DNA of 64,000 bases from Streptomyces ambofaciens ATCC 23877 (lineage in GTDB: Bacteria > Actinomycetota > Actinomycetes > Streptomycetales > Streptomycetaceae), in contig NZ_CP012382.1 in NCBI RefSeq assembly GCF_001267885.1, forward strand, positions 5,939,001-6,003,000, in the 5' to 3' direction. The translations under genes were made by a program, and so were the position numbers. Shown here in pieces: positions 1-8,363 of the stretch. Each line of letters opens with the position of its first letter. The stretch's first letter is position 1. The notes beneath the pieces were generated by a model that ran no database searches, was not told the DNA's origin, and worked only from the letters and a program-made list of their open reading frames with translations.

Positions 1-513
1 GGGCTGCCCACCTGGGCGGTCTCCGTCGCCGCCGAGCAGGACGGCGAGCGGGTGGCCGGCGTGGTCGTGGCGCCGATGCGCGGAGAGTCGTACCACGCGG
101 TGCTGGGCGGCGGGGCCTGGGCGACGGGCGCCTGGGAGGGTGAGCGCAGGCTCGGCTGCCGCGCCCCGGCGCCGCTGGACCAGGCGCTGGTCTCCACGGG
201 CTTCAACTACGTCGCCGACGTCCGCGCCGAGCAGGCCGAGATCGCGCGGCGGCTGATCCCGCTGGTGCGCGACATCAGGCGCGGTGGTTCCGCCGCGATC
301 GACCTGTGCGACGTGGCCGCCGGCCGCCTCGACGGCTACTACGAGCGCGGTCTGCACCCGTGGGACCTCGCGGCGGGCGACCTCATCGCCCGGGAGGCGG
401 GCGCGGTGACCGGTGGACGCCCCGGGGAGCGCCCGTCCGGGGACCTGACGATCGCTGCCACCCCGGAGGTGTTCGAGCCCCTCCAGCGGCTGCTGACGGA
501 GTTCGGGGCGTAG
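1..513 (+). CDS. Inositol monophosphatase family protein (C-terminal part)
   Basis: The reading frame is open from base 1, so the gene starts outside the window; about 170 residues remain. The C-terminal signature of the lithium-sensitive phosphatase superfamily is present: a WDLAAGDLIAREAG segment (WDxAAG holds a metal-binding Asp) after a GRLDGYY stretch. The family hydrolyses inositol-1-phosphate or related sugar phosphates with Mg2+. The N-terminal metal site is not visible, so substrate cannot be judged. The position just left of cutRS agrees with the S. coelicolor order as I remember it. Confidence 0.85.
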   Translation, partial: GLPTWAVSVAAEQDGERVAGVVVAPMRGESYHAVLGGGAWATGAWEGERRLGCRAPAPLDQALVSTGFNYVADVRAEQAEIARRLIPLVRDIRRGGSAAIDLCDVAAGRLDGYYERGLHPWDLAAGDLIAREAGAVTGGRPGERPSGDLTIAATPEVFEPLQRLLTEFGA

Positions 514-1165
514 GTCCGCCGACCGGGACGACGGGGGCGGAGCCCGCACCGCGGCCCGCCGCACCACACGCCCGACTGCCGCCGACCTCTGGAGCGGTAC
601 GCGCGCCCGTCCGGGGGCCGATCGGCGCCCGGACGGCAGCCCGCCCGGACGGCAGCCCGCCCGGCCGCCGACCGCGTGTCCGGGCCGCCCCCCGCGGTGA
701 AGGCGTCCCCGTCCCGCCCGGCTGACGGCGGGCCCGGCGCGTGCCCGGGTCCCGCTGGCGCCGTCCGGCGGCGGTCGACCGTCCGCGTGGTGTTCGGCGG
801 CCGTCGATCGTCCGTACCGTCGTCCGCGTGATGCATGCGGTGGTCGTCCCGTCCGAGCCGTGCCCGGGGCCGTCGATCGTCCGTACCGTGGCTGCGGCCG
901 TCGACCGTCCGGGCCGTGCCCGGGGCCGCCGGTCGGCGGACCGCCGCCCGGGACCGTCCGAAGGTTCGGTCCGGGGCGCGGCGCGCCCTCGTCGGCGCCG
1001 GACGGAGCCCCGTCCGACGAGTGCCCGACGGAGACCGACGACGACCCGACGGAGACCCGGCCGGGGCCGTGGGGCGCCGACCCGTGGAGCGCTCACCGCC
1101 GAGGTGACCCGCACGACGAGGCCCCGGCGCTGGATCCCGCCGGGGCCCCGTCGCTCACGGGCCGA
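514..1165. repeat. Gene-free, repeat-rich GC region
   Basis: No convincing gene lies in these 652 bases. A 16-base unit occurs twice in tandem at 631-646 and 647-662. A 22-base word is repeated exactly at 799-820 and 868-889, with degenerate copies near 771-786 and at 896-917. All copies share a GTCGAYCGTCC core, which is partly palindromic (CGGTCGACCG). The open frames crossing here have no recognisable protein pattern. Confidence 0.6.
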
Positions 1166-1339
1166 TCAGACGCCGGTCGCGCTGACCTCCACACCGTGCT
1201 CGGCTGCGAGGCGGCGCAGGTCGTCGAGCTCTCCCAGCTCCACGTCGACGAGGAACTCGTCCCCCTCGTCGCGGGCCCGGGACAGGTCGGACTCGGTCGT
1301 CTGTATGCGCTGCAGAAGTCCTGCGGTGAAAGCGTCCAT
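1166..1339 (-). CDS. Small conserved-looking hypothetical protein (57 aa)
   Basis: A 57-residue acidic, helix-forming protein starting MDAFTAGLLQRIQ. It has heptad-like Leu/Ile spacing, a run of acidic residues (DEGDEF) and no Cys or membrane segment. The ATG at 1339 is preceded by a GAGGGG Shine-Dalgarno sequence, which sets the start. It is divergent from cutR with about 436 bases between. I do not recognise a named family; a short coiled-coil adaptor is possible but unproven. Confidence 0.6.
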   Translation of the reverse strand: MDAFTAGLLQRIQTTESDLSRARDEGDEFLVDVELGELDDLRRLAAEHGVEVSATGV

Positions 1340-1775
1340 GCTGCGCCCCCTCGTCCTGGGTCGTGGGTCGGTGGCACGGGGGTGTGCCGTGTGGAAGGGG
1401 CGATCACGTCTCCGGTGGAGTGCCCAGCGCTGCCCCGCTGGGCGGCGACGGTGCCGGACACCCACGCCCGCTCTGCGGAAGCGGACCGCGGCGTACCGAG
1501 CGGTGACGCGGTACAGGCAGAGCGTGATCGCGGGGTGTAAAGCCGTCCTCCCCCCGCGCCCATCCGCGGAAACCTCAACCTCCGGAGAAAATCTCGCATT
1601 CCCGGTTCCGTGAAAGCGTTCCCCGTTCCGCGAAGCGGCTCCGCACCGGCCCCTCACCCGCCTTACAGCCGACTTATGGCCGAAAAGGGCAGGATGGAGG
1701 CAACACACCCACCAGCCCCCTGCCCTCGTGCGCCCGACAAGCGCTACGCGGGTGGACAGAGGAAGGACAAGCGAC
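1340..1775. promoter_or_regulatory. Divergent intergenic region upstream of cutR
   Basis: This 436-base region separates the small minus-strand gene from cutR. Two similar 17-base words, CCGGTTCCGTGAAAGCG at 1602-1618 and CCCGTTCCGCGAAGCGG at 1622-1638, lie 20 bases (two helical turns) apart. That is the spacing typical of tandem half-sites for OmpR-type regulators such as CutR. The autoregulatory role is inference. Nothing else is recognisable. Confidence 0.4.
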
Positions 1776-2429
1776 GTGCGCGTACTCGTCGTCGAGGACG
1801 AGCAGCTGCTCGCCGATGCGGTGGCCACCGGACTGCGCCGGGAGGCCATGGCCGTCGACGTCGTGTACGACGGTGCGGCCGCCCTGGAGCGCATCGGCGT
1901 CAACGACTACGACGTGGTCGTCCTCGACCGCGACCTCCCCCTCGTGCACGGCGACGACGTCTGCCGCAAGATCGTCGAGCTGGGCATGCCCACCCGGGTG
2001 CTGATGCTCACGGCCTCCGGCGACGTCAGCGACCGGGTCGAGGGCCTGGAGATCGGCGCCGACGACTACCTCCCCAAGCCGTTCGCGTTCAGCGAGCTCA
2101 TCGCGCGTGTGCGTGCCCTGGGCCGGCGTACCAGCGTGCCCCTGCCGCCCGTCCTGGAGCGGGCCGGGATCAAGCTCGACCCGAACCGCCGCGAGGTGTT
2201 CCGCGACGGCAAGGAGGTGCAACTCGCCCCCAAGGAGTTCGCCGTGCTGGAAGTGCTCATGCGCAGCGAGGGAGCGGTCGTCTCGGCGGAGCAGCTGCTG
2301 GAGAAGGCCTGGGACGAGAACACCGACCCGTTCACCAACGTCGTCCGCGTGACCGTCATGACCCTGCGCCGCAAGCTGGGCGAGCCGCCCGTCATCGTCA
2401 CGGTCCCCGGCTCCGGCTACCGGATCTGA
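1776..2429 (+). CDS. cutR: Two-component response regulator CutR
   Basis: A 217-residue OmpR/PhoB-type regulator. The receiver domain (about 1-115) has the acidic pocket E7/D8, phospho-acceptor D51 in VVVLDRDLPL, a conserved Thr in LMLTAS and Lys in YLPKPFA. A winged-helix DNA-binding domain follows (about 125-217, ending VPGSGYRI). The GTG at 1776 is chosen because AGGAAGG sits just upstream and the protein then begins MRVLVVEDE. cutS follows six bases later, so the two form an operon. CutRS is linked to extracytoplasmic protein-folding stress and to antibiotic production in S. coelicolor/S. lividans. Confidence 0.95.
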   Translation: MRVLVVEDEQLLADAVATGLRREAMAVDVVYDGAAALERIGVNDYDVVVLDRDLPLVHGDDVCRKIVELGMPTRVLMLTASGDVSDRVEGLEIGADDYLPKPFAFSELIARVRALGRRTSVPLPPVLERAGIKLDPNRREVFRDGKEVQLAPKEFAVLEVLMRSEGAVVSAEQLLEKAWDENTDPFTNVVRVTVMTLRRKLGEPPVIVTVPGSGYRI

Positions 2430-2435
2430 TCGACC

Positions 2436-3680
2436 GTGGCGACGACACCCGCGCCCCCCGGGGCGCCCCCGAAGCCCACCTGGGCCCCGCGGTCGGCCGC
2501 CCCGCTGCCCTGGCTGCGACCGACCATCCGCATAAGGCTCACGCTGCTGTACGGCGGCATGTTCCTGATCGCCGGCATCCTGCTGCTGTCGATCATCTAC
2601 CTGCTCGCCGCCCAGGCGGTGCGCACCGGCAACCAGCCGCTGTACAAGATCGTCGACTTCGAGGGCCTCCGCGTCGCCAGCAACGACTGTCCGGGAGTCA
2701 CCAACGGCAACCTGTCGCTGTCGGAGTTCAACGCGGCGATCAGCGAGTGCATCGACCACGAGCGTCAGGCGGCCCTGGACAGGCTGCTCAGCCGTTCGCT
2801 GCTGGCCCTGCTCGGGCTCGCCGTGATCGCCTTCGCCTTCGGCTACGCCATGGCCGGACGCGTCCTGTCGCCGCTGGGCCGGATCACCCGCACCGCCCGC
2901 GCGGTGGCGGGTTCGGACCTCTCCCGCCGGATCGAGCTGGACGGCCCGGACGACGAGCTGAAGGAGCTGGCGGACACCTTCGACGACATGCTGGAGCGAC
3001 TGCAACGGGCCTTCACCGCCCAGCAGCGCTTCGTCGGCAACGCCTCCCACGAGTTGCGCACGCCCCTGGCGATCAACCGCACCCTCCTGGAAGTGCACTT
3101 GTCCGACCCGAACGCCCCGGTGGAGCTCCAACAGCTCGGCAAGACGCTGCTGGCCACCAACGAACGCAGCGAGCAGCTCGTCGAGGGTCTGTTGCTCCTG
3201 GCCCGCAGCGACAACCAGATCGTCGAGCGCAAGCCGGTGGACCTCGCCGAGGTGGCCGGACAGGCCATCGACCAGGTGCACGCCGAGGCGGGCACCAAGG
3301 GCGTGGAGGTCCGGGGTGCGCGCGAGCCCGCGGTGGTCCAGGGCAACGGCGTCCTGCTGGAGAGGATCGCGCTGAACCTGGTGCAGAACGCGGTGCGCTA
3401 CAACGTGCCCGAACAGGGCTGGGTCGAGGTCACGACCGCGGTCGAGAACGGCCAGGCGGTTCTGGTGGTCACCAACACGGGTCCGGTCGTACCGGCGTAC
3501 GAGATCGACAACCTCTTCGAGCCGTTCCGGCGGCTGCGCACCGAGCGCACGGGAAGCGACAAGGGCGTGGGCCTCGGCCTGTCCATCGCGCGCTCCGTGG
3601 CACGGGCGCACGGCGGGCACATCTACGCGCAACCGCGCGAGGGCGGGGGGCTCGTCATGCGCGTCACGCTTCCCGTCTGA
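2436..3680 (+). CDS. cutS: Sensor histidine kinase CutS
   Basis: A 414-residue membrane kinase. TM1 (about 36-58) and TM2 (about 119-140) flank a short external loop of about 60 residues. A HAMP segment follows, then HisKA with SHELRTPLA (phosphorylated His near 205) and an HATPase domain with the N box (LNLVQNAVRYN) and G box (GVGLGLSIA). The external loop has exactly two cysteines, Cys85 and Cys105. Paired cysteines there are reported to matter for redox or disulfide sensing in CutS (recalled from the literature). The GTG start follows the cutR stop by six bases. The length matches the family. Confidence 0.95.
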   Translation: MATTPAPPGAPPKPTWAPRSAAPLPWLRPTIRIRLTLLYGGMFLIAGILLLSIIYLLAAQAVRTGNQPLYKIVDFEGLRVASNDCPGVTNGNLSLSEFNAAISECIDHERQAALDRLLSRSLLALLGLAVIAFAFGYAMAGRVLSPLGRITRTARAVAGSDLSRRIELDGPDDELKELADTFDDMLERLQRAFTAQQRFVGNASHELRTPLAINRTLLEVHLSDPNAPVELQQLGKTLLATNERSEQLVEGLLLLARSDNQIVERKPVDLAEVAGQAIDQVHAEAGTKGVEVRGAREPAVVQGNGVLLERIALNLVQNAVRYNVPEQGWVEVTTAVENGQAVLVVTNTGPVVPAYEIDNLFEPFRRLRTERTGSDKGVGLGLSIARSVARAHGGHIYAQPREGGGLVMRVTLPV

Positions 3681-4085
3681 GATCATGACCCCGACATCCC
3701 ACCGAACTCCGAAGATGTTCGCTTTGAGCAGAATTTCCAGGCCACCGGCCCGGAAAGCGCCTGTGTGATCGATCACAGCGGAGGCTTTCTCGCCATCTAC
3801 TCTCCGTGATCATGCACCCTGTCGGAAAGCCGGGAAAATCCCGGTTTTCAGGGGTCCTGATCACGGGAAGTACACGGTGAGGCGCCTTTGAAGTGCGGTA
3901 TTAGGACCGTGTACGGTCCCCATCGCCATCCAAGCCGATCACTCATGAGGGGTCCGGTTGGGTGTCGATTGAGTAACAGACCTTGATGTGAGGCAAAATC
4001 TCCGCCTCAGGTCGGGCACAAGTCCGGCCTCTCACGCGTTACGTGCGCTGGAGACACCGCAGACACCCAGAGGGGGAGAGCGACC
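3681..4085. promoter_or_regulatory. Intergenic region between cutS and the DUF4193 gene
   Basis: No gene is seen in 405 bases. It contains the cutRS terminator (listed separately), a 14-base palindrome TGTGATCGATCACA at 3764-3777, and GTGATCATGCAC at 3806-3817. Both fit the GTG-N6-CAC pattern described for Streptomyces Crp. A near-palindrome GGACCGTGTACGGTCC lies at 3904-3919 and a small hairpin (TGAGGC/GCCTCA) at 3989-4009. Regulatory meaning is inference, since GTG-N6-CAC is a loose motif in GC-rich DNA. Confidence 0.35.
3826..3848 (+). terminator. Intrinsic terminator candidate after cutRS
   Basis: A 10-base arm AAAGCCGGGA pairs with TCCCGGTTTT (one G-U pair) around an AAA loop, ending in a short T run. 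It lies about 145 bases after the cutS stop. Confidence 0.55.
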
Positions 4086-4382
4086 ATGGCAACCGATTAC
4101 GACACTCCACGCAAGACCGACGACGACGTCGACTCGGACAGCCTCGAAGAGTTGAAGGCCAGGCGGAACGACAAGTCCGCCTCGGCCGTCGACGTCGACG
4201 AGTTCGAGGCCGCGGAAGGCCTCGAACTTCCCGGCGCCGACCTCTCGAACGAGGAGCTGGCGGTCCGTGTACTGCCGAAGCAGCAGGATGAGTTCACCTG
4301 CATGAGCTGCTTCCTGGTGCACCACCGCAGCCAGCTGGCCCGGGAGAAGAACGGCCAGCCCATCTGCCGCGACTGCGACTGA
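4086..4382 (+). CDS. DUF4193 family zinc-ribbon protein
   Basis: A 98-residue acidic protein. The C-terminal third carries two CxxC knuckles, C72-x2-C75 and C94-x2-C97, typical of a zinc ribbon; the first 65 residues are low-complexity and acidic. The ATG follows AGGGGGAGAG. The pattern matches DUF4193, an actinobacterial family of about 100 residues with no assigned function (some members resemble dksA-like zinc fingers). The next gene begins 13 bases downstream. Confidence 0.85.
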   Translation: MATDYDTPRKTDDDVDSDSLEELKARRNDKSASAVDVDEFEAAEGLELPGADLSNEELAVRVLPKQQDEFTCMSCFLVHHRSQLAREKNGQPICRDCD

Positions 4383-4395
4383 GGCGGGGTCGGCC

Positions 4396-5346
4396 GTGAC
4401 TGGCTCGACCCCTCCCTGGAAGCGCCGCTTCTCCAGGCGGGAAGCGGACCAAGGGCCGTTCAACGGTCCGTACAGCGCGCGTGACGACGAGCGGGGCCCG
4501 ACCGGCAGCGGGACGGCCTCGCTCGAACCCGTGGCCGGCCGGGGTGACCTCCCGGCGACCGCGGCGACGCCGGCACCCGCTGCCCGGCGCCGGGCAGCGG
4601 CGTTCCGGCACAAGGCCGGACAGGGCGTCCGCAACGGCGGCCAGCGCGCCAGGGCCGCCCTGGCGCACCTGGCCGACCGGATCATCGACCTGGCCCCCCG
4701 GGTGCCCGTGCGGGATCTGGCGACGCTCCGCAGGCAGTTCCCGGGCCTCGGGCCCGAGGAGCTCGCCGACCGGCTGGTGGCCGGCGCGGCGAAGGGCACG
4801 GCGACCGTGGGAGCGGGGATCGGCGCCGCGGCGATGATGCCCGTACCGCCCGCGATGCCCGCCGAGCTGGCCGCCGAGATCACCGGCGTCGCGGCGATCG
4901 AGCTCAAGCTGATCGCCGAACTCCACGAGGTCTACGGGGTACGCCCGCCCGGCGGCCTCGCCCAGCGCAGCACCGCGTACCTCAACTCCTGGTCGGACGA
5001 GCGCGGCGTCGACGTGTCGAAGCCGGCGAGTCTCGGTTCGGCCATGAACAGCCAGATGAAGCGCCAGCTGCGGCAGCAGATCATGAAGCGGATGGTGCGC
5101 GACCTGCCGAACCTGATGCCGTTCATGGTGGGCGCCGCCGTGGGAGCCGTCATGAACCGCCGCGACACCAGAAAGCTGGCCGCCAGAATCCGGGCGGACC
5201 TGCGCGGGAAGCAGGTTCCCTGGAGCGCCCTCGACGACCTTCCGGCCCTGGAAGGACCGCAGGACGCGCTGGACATGGGCGCCCTGGCGAGAGAACTCGG
5301 CCCGGGAGGCCCCGGGCACCGCCCCGGCGGGGGCAGCGGGCGCTGA
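4396..5346 (+). CDS. Conserved actinobacterial hypothetical protein (EcsC-like segment)
   Basis: A 316-residue protein with a long basic, Ala/Arg-rich, probably disordered N-terminus (1-95). The middle has a small-residue-rich stretch (AGIGAAAMMPVPPAMPAEL) followed by a helical segment (AAIELKLIAELHEVYG). A second hydrophobic patch near 240-255 (LMPFMVGAAVGAVMN) follows a basic helix. The middle pattern resembles the EcsC family, but only weakly. It is downstream of the DUF4193 gene in the same direction and may be cotranscribed. No function is assigned. Confidence 0.65.
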   Translation: MTGSTPPWKRRFSRREADQGPFNGPYSARDDERGPTGSGTASLEPVAGRGDLPATAATPAPAARRRAAAFRHKAGQGVRNGGQRARAALAHLADRIIDLAPRVPVRDLATLRRQFPGLGPEELADRLVAGAAKGTATVGAGIGAAAMMPVPPAMPAELAAEITGVAAIELKLIAELHEVYGVRPPGGLAQRSTAYLNSWSDERGVDVSKPASLGSAMNSQMKRQLRQQIMKRMVRDLPNLMPFMVGAAVGAVMNRRDTRKLAARIRADLRGKQVPWSALDDLPALEGPQDALDMGALARELGPGGPGHRPGGGSGR

Positions 5347-5362
5347 CCCCCGTACGCGGGCG

Positions 5363-5824
5363 CTACGCCGCGGCCTTGGCCGCCGCCAAGGCCTCCACCA
5401 GCCGCTCCGGCTCGCGGGTCGACAGGTACAGGTACGGAGTCGGGTCCTGCGGGTCCGTGACCATGACGCGCACGGCCCTCGGGATGTAGGCGCGCAGCAG
5501 CAGGAAGGCGCGGGTGTCGGCCTTGTACGTGCGCCAGGCGCGGGCCTCCTCCGGGTCGAGGATCTCCGCCTCGCCCAGCGCCGAGACCGGCACCTTCGCC
5601 TCGCCCGCGATGAGCGAGTCGCCCACGACGCGGATGCGGACCGCACCGTACGAACTGGCCGCCACCGCCGCCACCGCCGTCCCACCGGCCAGGCCGCCCA
5701 GCATCGGCAGTGTGCCGAAGGGCAGCAGGATCAGGGCGAACGAGAGCCCCACCAGGAAGGAGACCAGCCACCAGGAGCGGGGCGCGGTGAGGCGTTCTTC
5801 GTACGGGGCGGGGGAGAGCTGCAT
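5363..5824 (-). CDS. DUF3093 family membrane protein
   Basis: A 153-residue protein. Two adjacent hydrophobic segments near residues 20-60 form a membrane hairpin. A soluble C-terminal domain containing DPxDPTPYLYLSTREPERL follows. This layout is that of DUF3093, a conserved actinobacterial family of unknown function, commonly found next to dut. It is convergent with the preceding plus-strand gene and divergent from the thioesterase gene 57 bases away. The ATG at 5824 is chosen because it fits the family length; no strong ribosome binding site is visible. Confidence 0.8.
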   Translation of the reverse strand: MQLSPAPYEERLTAPRSWWLVSFLVGLSFALILLPFGTLPMLGGLAGGTAVAAVAASSYGAVRIRVVGDSLIAGEAKVPVSALGEAEILDPEEARAWRTYKADTRAFLLLRAYIPRAVRVMVTDPQDPTPYLYLSTREPERLVEALAAAKAAA

Positions 5825-5881
5825 GAAGCAAGCTTGGCACGGTATCGGTGATCGGCCGACGCGCGGGTAAGGTCTGCGCCT

Positions 5882-6466
5882 GTGAGTGGTACTTCCCCGG
5901 GTCTTCAGCCCCCCGCCGACGCCGTGAAACCCGAACGGCACCCCGACGCGCCCGCCCCCGGCGAGCTGCTCGGCGCGCACTACGGCCAGTGCTTCGGCTG
6001 CGGCGGCGACCAGCCCCACGGACTGCACCTCCAGGCGCGAGCCGGAGAAGGCGTGTCGATCACCGCCGAGTTCACCGTTCAGCCCGCCCACCAGGGCGCC
6101 CCCGGCCTGGCGCACGGCGGCGTGCTGGCCACCGCCCTGGACGAGACCCTCGGGTCGCTGAACTGGCTGCTGCGCACCATCGCGGTGACCGGGCGGCTGG
6201 AGACCGACTTCCTGCGGCCGGTGCCCGTCGGTACGACGCTGCACCTGGAGGCCGAGGTGACCGCCGTGGCCGGCCGGAAGATCTACTCCACCGCCACCGG
6301 ACGGATCGGCGGCCCCGACGGGCCCGTGGCCGTGCGCGCCGACGCGCTCTTCATCGAGGTCAAGGTCGATCACTTCGTGAGCCACGGCCGCGAGGAGGAG
6401 ATCCGCGCTGCCATGGACGACCCCGACCAGCTCCGCCGCGCCCGCGCCTTCGAGGTGAACCCGTGA
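5882..6466 (+). CDS. PaaI-family hotdog-fold thioesterase
   Basis: A 194-residue protein with a hotdog domain (about 40-165). GHPGLAHGGVLATALDET-like sequence (GAPGLAHGGVLATALDETLG) forms the catalytic helix, and the ends of the fold are recognisable (LETDFLRPVPVG). Such enzymes hydrolyse acyl-CoA thioesters. The GTG start is 57 bases from the divergent DUF3093 gene. Its stop overlaps the dut start (GTGA), so the two are translationally coupled. The substrate is unknown. Confidence 0.8.
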   Translation: MSGTSPGLQPPADAVKPERHPDAPAPGELLGAHYGQCFGCGGDQPHGLHLQARAGEGVSITAEFTVQPAHQGAPGLAHGGVLATALDETLGSLNWLLRTIAVTGRLETDFLRPVPVGTTLHLEAEVTAVAGRKIYSTATGRIGGPDGPVAVRADALFIEVKVDHFVSHGREEEIRAAMDDPDQLRRARAFEVNP

Positions 6467-7023
6467 GCCGTGATCCCAGGCCGGAACTCGACGTCCTGAT
6501 CCGCCGCGTCGACCCCGACGTACCGCTTCCGGCGTACGCGCAGCCCGGCGACGCGGGGGCCGATCTGCGCACCACCGCGAGCTGCGAACTCGCCCCCGGT
6601 GAACGGGCCGTACTGCCGACGGGCGTGTCTGTGGCGCTCCCCGAGGGGTACGCGGCCTTCGTGCACCCACGTTCCGGTCTGGCCGCCCGCTGCGGTGTCG
6701 CCCTCGTGAATGCCCCGGGGACGATTGATGCCGGGTACCGTGGGGAGATCAAGGTGATCGTGGTGAATCTCGACCCGCGCGAGACGGTGCGGTTCGAGCG
6801 CTTCGACCGGATTGCCCAACTGGTCGTCCAGCAGGTCGAGAGGGTCCGCTTCCGCCAGGTCGCGGAGCTTCCCGACTCGGCCCGGGCCGAGGGGGGCTTC
6901 GGGTCCACCGGCGGCCACGCCGGGTTGGACCGTGCAAGCGGCACAAGCGGTCAGGTCGCCGAGGGCGGCCCGACGGGTGGGAATCGATACGCTTCGGTCG
7001 TATCCGACCGGGAAGGACAGTGA
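6463..7023 (+). CDS. dut: Deoxyuridine 5'-triphosphate nucleotidohydrolase (dUTPase)
   Basis: A 186-residue trimeric-type dUTPase, which hydrolyses dUTP to dUMP and PPi. All five family motifs can be read: PGDAGADLRT (1), HPRSGLAARCG (2), NAPGTIDAGYRGEIKV (3, with the catalytic Asp and Tyr), RFDRIAQLVVQ (4) and GGFGSTGG (5). The tail beyond motif 5 is about 30 residues longer than in many bacterial enzymes and low in complexity. The GTG start overlaps the preceding stop. Confidence 0.95.
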   Translation: MSRDPRPELDVLIRRVDPDVPLPAYAQPGDAGADLRTTASCELAPGERAVLPTGVSVALPEGYAAFVHPRSGLAARCGVALVNAPGTIDAGYRGEIKVIVVNLDPRETVRFERFDRIAQLVVQQVERVRFRQVAELPDSARAEGGFGSTGGHAGLDRASGTSGQVAEGGPTGGNRYASVVSDREGQ

Positions 7024-7024
7024 C

Positions 7025-7777
7025 GTGTTCGGACGTCGCAAGAAGAGGGATGCCGCCGAGGGCGCGGCCGGCGAGGCCGAGCAGGTCGTCGACAGCGTCG
7101 ACACCGAGGCGGACGAAGGGCGCGAGCGCGTGCGGCTCGAGCCCGAACCGCGGCCCGACGGGCCCTGGGACAGCACCGAGGTCCGCGACCCGGCCGAGGG
7201 CCGGGTGGACCTGGGCGGTCTGTTCGTTCCCGGAGTCGACGGCATGGAGTTGCGGGTGGAGGTCGCGGGCGACGCGATCGTCGCCGCGACCGTCGTGCTG
7301 CGCGACAGCGCCATCCAGCTCCAGGGCTTCGCCGCTCCCAAGCGCGAGGGCATCTGGGGCGAGGTGCGTGAGGAGATCGGCTCCGGCATCACGCAGCAGG
7401 GCGGCATCATCGACGAGGTCGAGGGCCCGCTGGGCTGGGAACTGCGGGCCCAGGTCCCGGTGCAGCTGCCGGACGGCACGGGCGGCTTCCAGGTCGTACG
7501 GTTCGTCGGTGTGGACGGTCCCCGCTGGTTCCTGCGCGGAGTGATCTCGGGCCAGGGCGCGGTGCAGCCGCAGGCCGCCGGTCTGCTGGAGCAGATCTTC
7601 CGGGACACGGTCGTGGTCCGCGGCGACGGCCCCATGGCCCCCCGCGACCCCATCGTCCTCAAGCTGCCGAACGACGCGCAGATGGTCCCCGAGGGCGTCC
7701 AGCAGGAGGAGGGCTCCCGCTTCTCCGGCGGAATGGGCCAGCTCCAGCGCGGACCGGAGATCACCGAGGTCCGTTAG
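7025..7777 (+). CDS. DUF3710 family protein
   Basis: A 250-residue protein starting MFGRRKKRD with an acidic, disordered N-terminal 45 residues. A mixed fold follows, containing VDLGGLFVPGVDGMELRVEV and FQVVRFVGVDGPRWFLRGVISG, both characteristic of DUF3710. The family is confined to actinobacteria and usually sits downstream of dut, as here; its function is unknown. The GTG starts two bases after the dut stop, so it belongs to the same operon, which ends at the hairpins at 7788-7865. Confidence 0.85.
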   Translation: MFGRRKKRDAAEGAAGEAEQVVDSVDTEADEGRERVRLEPEPRPDGPWDSTEVRDPAEGRVDLGGLFVPGVDGMELRVEVAGDAIVAATVVLRDSAIQLQGFAAPKREGIWGEVREEIGSGITQQGGIIDEVEGPLGWELRAQVPVQLPDGTGGFQVVRFVGVDGPRWFLRGVISGQGAVQPQAAGLLEQIFRDTVVVRGDGPMAPRDPIVLKLPNDAQMVPEGVQQEEGSRFSGGMGQLQRGPEITEVR

Positions 7778-7787
7778 GCGAAGACTC

Positions 7788-7865
7788 CGTACGGTTTTCC
7801 GTACGCGCGCGTGCGGCGCACGCGCGCGCAGGAGGGCCGCGTCCCGCACGGGACGCGGCCCTCCT
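7788..7865 (+). terminator. Three consecutive hairpins ending the dut operon
   Basis: Hairpin 1 is CGTACGG-TTTT-CCGTACG (7788-7805). Hairpin 2 has 10-bp arms GCGCGCGTGC/GCACGCGCGC (7805-7827). Hairpin 3 has perfect 16-bp arms (7830-7845 with 7850-7865) around a GCAC loop. The last is a strong Streptomyces-style terminator without a U tract. Confidence 0.85.
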
Positions 7866-7882
7866 GCCGTAGGACCCGGGAC

Positions 7883-8241
7883 AGCGTCGGCGTCGTCCTC
7901 CAGCCCTTCGGGCCCACCCGATGCTCACGGCCGCCGAGAGCGTGGACGTACCGCTGCGGCCGTACCGGGCCGCACCGTGTGAACGGGAGGAGCGGGCGGA
8001 ACCGCCGCTCTCCCTCGTCGGGCTCGCCGGGCACGCCGTGAGGGAACGTCCGCGGGCCGTCGTACGCGGTGAGCGGAGCACCGTCCTGGTCGCCACCCAC
8101 GACGCCACCCCGCCGGACCTCGCCGACCAGGTGCCGGCTCCCGGGACCCCTGACCTTCGCCCACCCGCCTCCGACCCGGTCGGACGGCGGGTGGGCTTCG
8201 TCGTCGGTGGGCCGCGAGACGGCGAGATCGCCGAGCCGTGA
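7883..8241 (+). pseudogene. Remnant of an ABC-transporter ATP-binding protein (MacB/LolD type)
   Basis: Readable fragments follow the order of a MacB-type ATPase. GVVLQPFG (Q-loop region) is in one frame. After a one-base slip come MLTAAESVDVPLRPYR, EREERAEPPLSLVGLAGHA and VLVATHDATPPDLADQV (H-loop region). Intact relatives read LTAAENVELPL..., REERA..LL..VGL, and VVVTHDP..A..ADRV. Walker A is absent, and an internal deletion removed the signature motif and Walker B. It cannot encode an active ATPase. The call rests on pattern recognition only. Confidence 0.5.
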
Positions 8242-8363
8242 CATCCCAGGCGTCAGAGTTCCGTCAAGGACGACCGGCATCCGCACCCCGCCCCGGTTTG
8301 TCGCGATTGCGGGTCGTAGGGTCGACGCTGCGCAGTCAGCGCTGACCGGAAGACAATGAGGCC

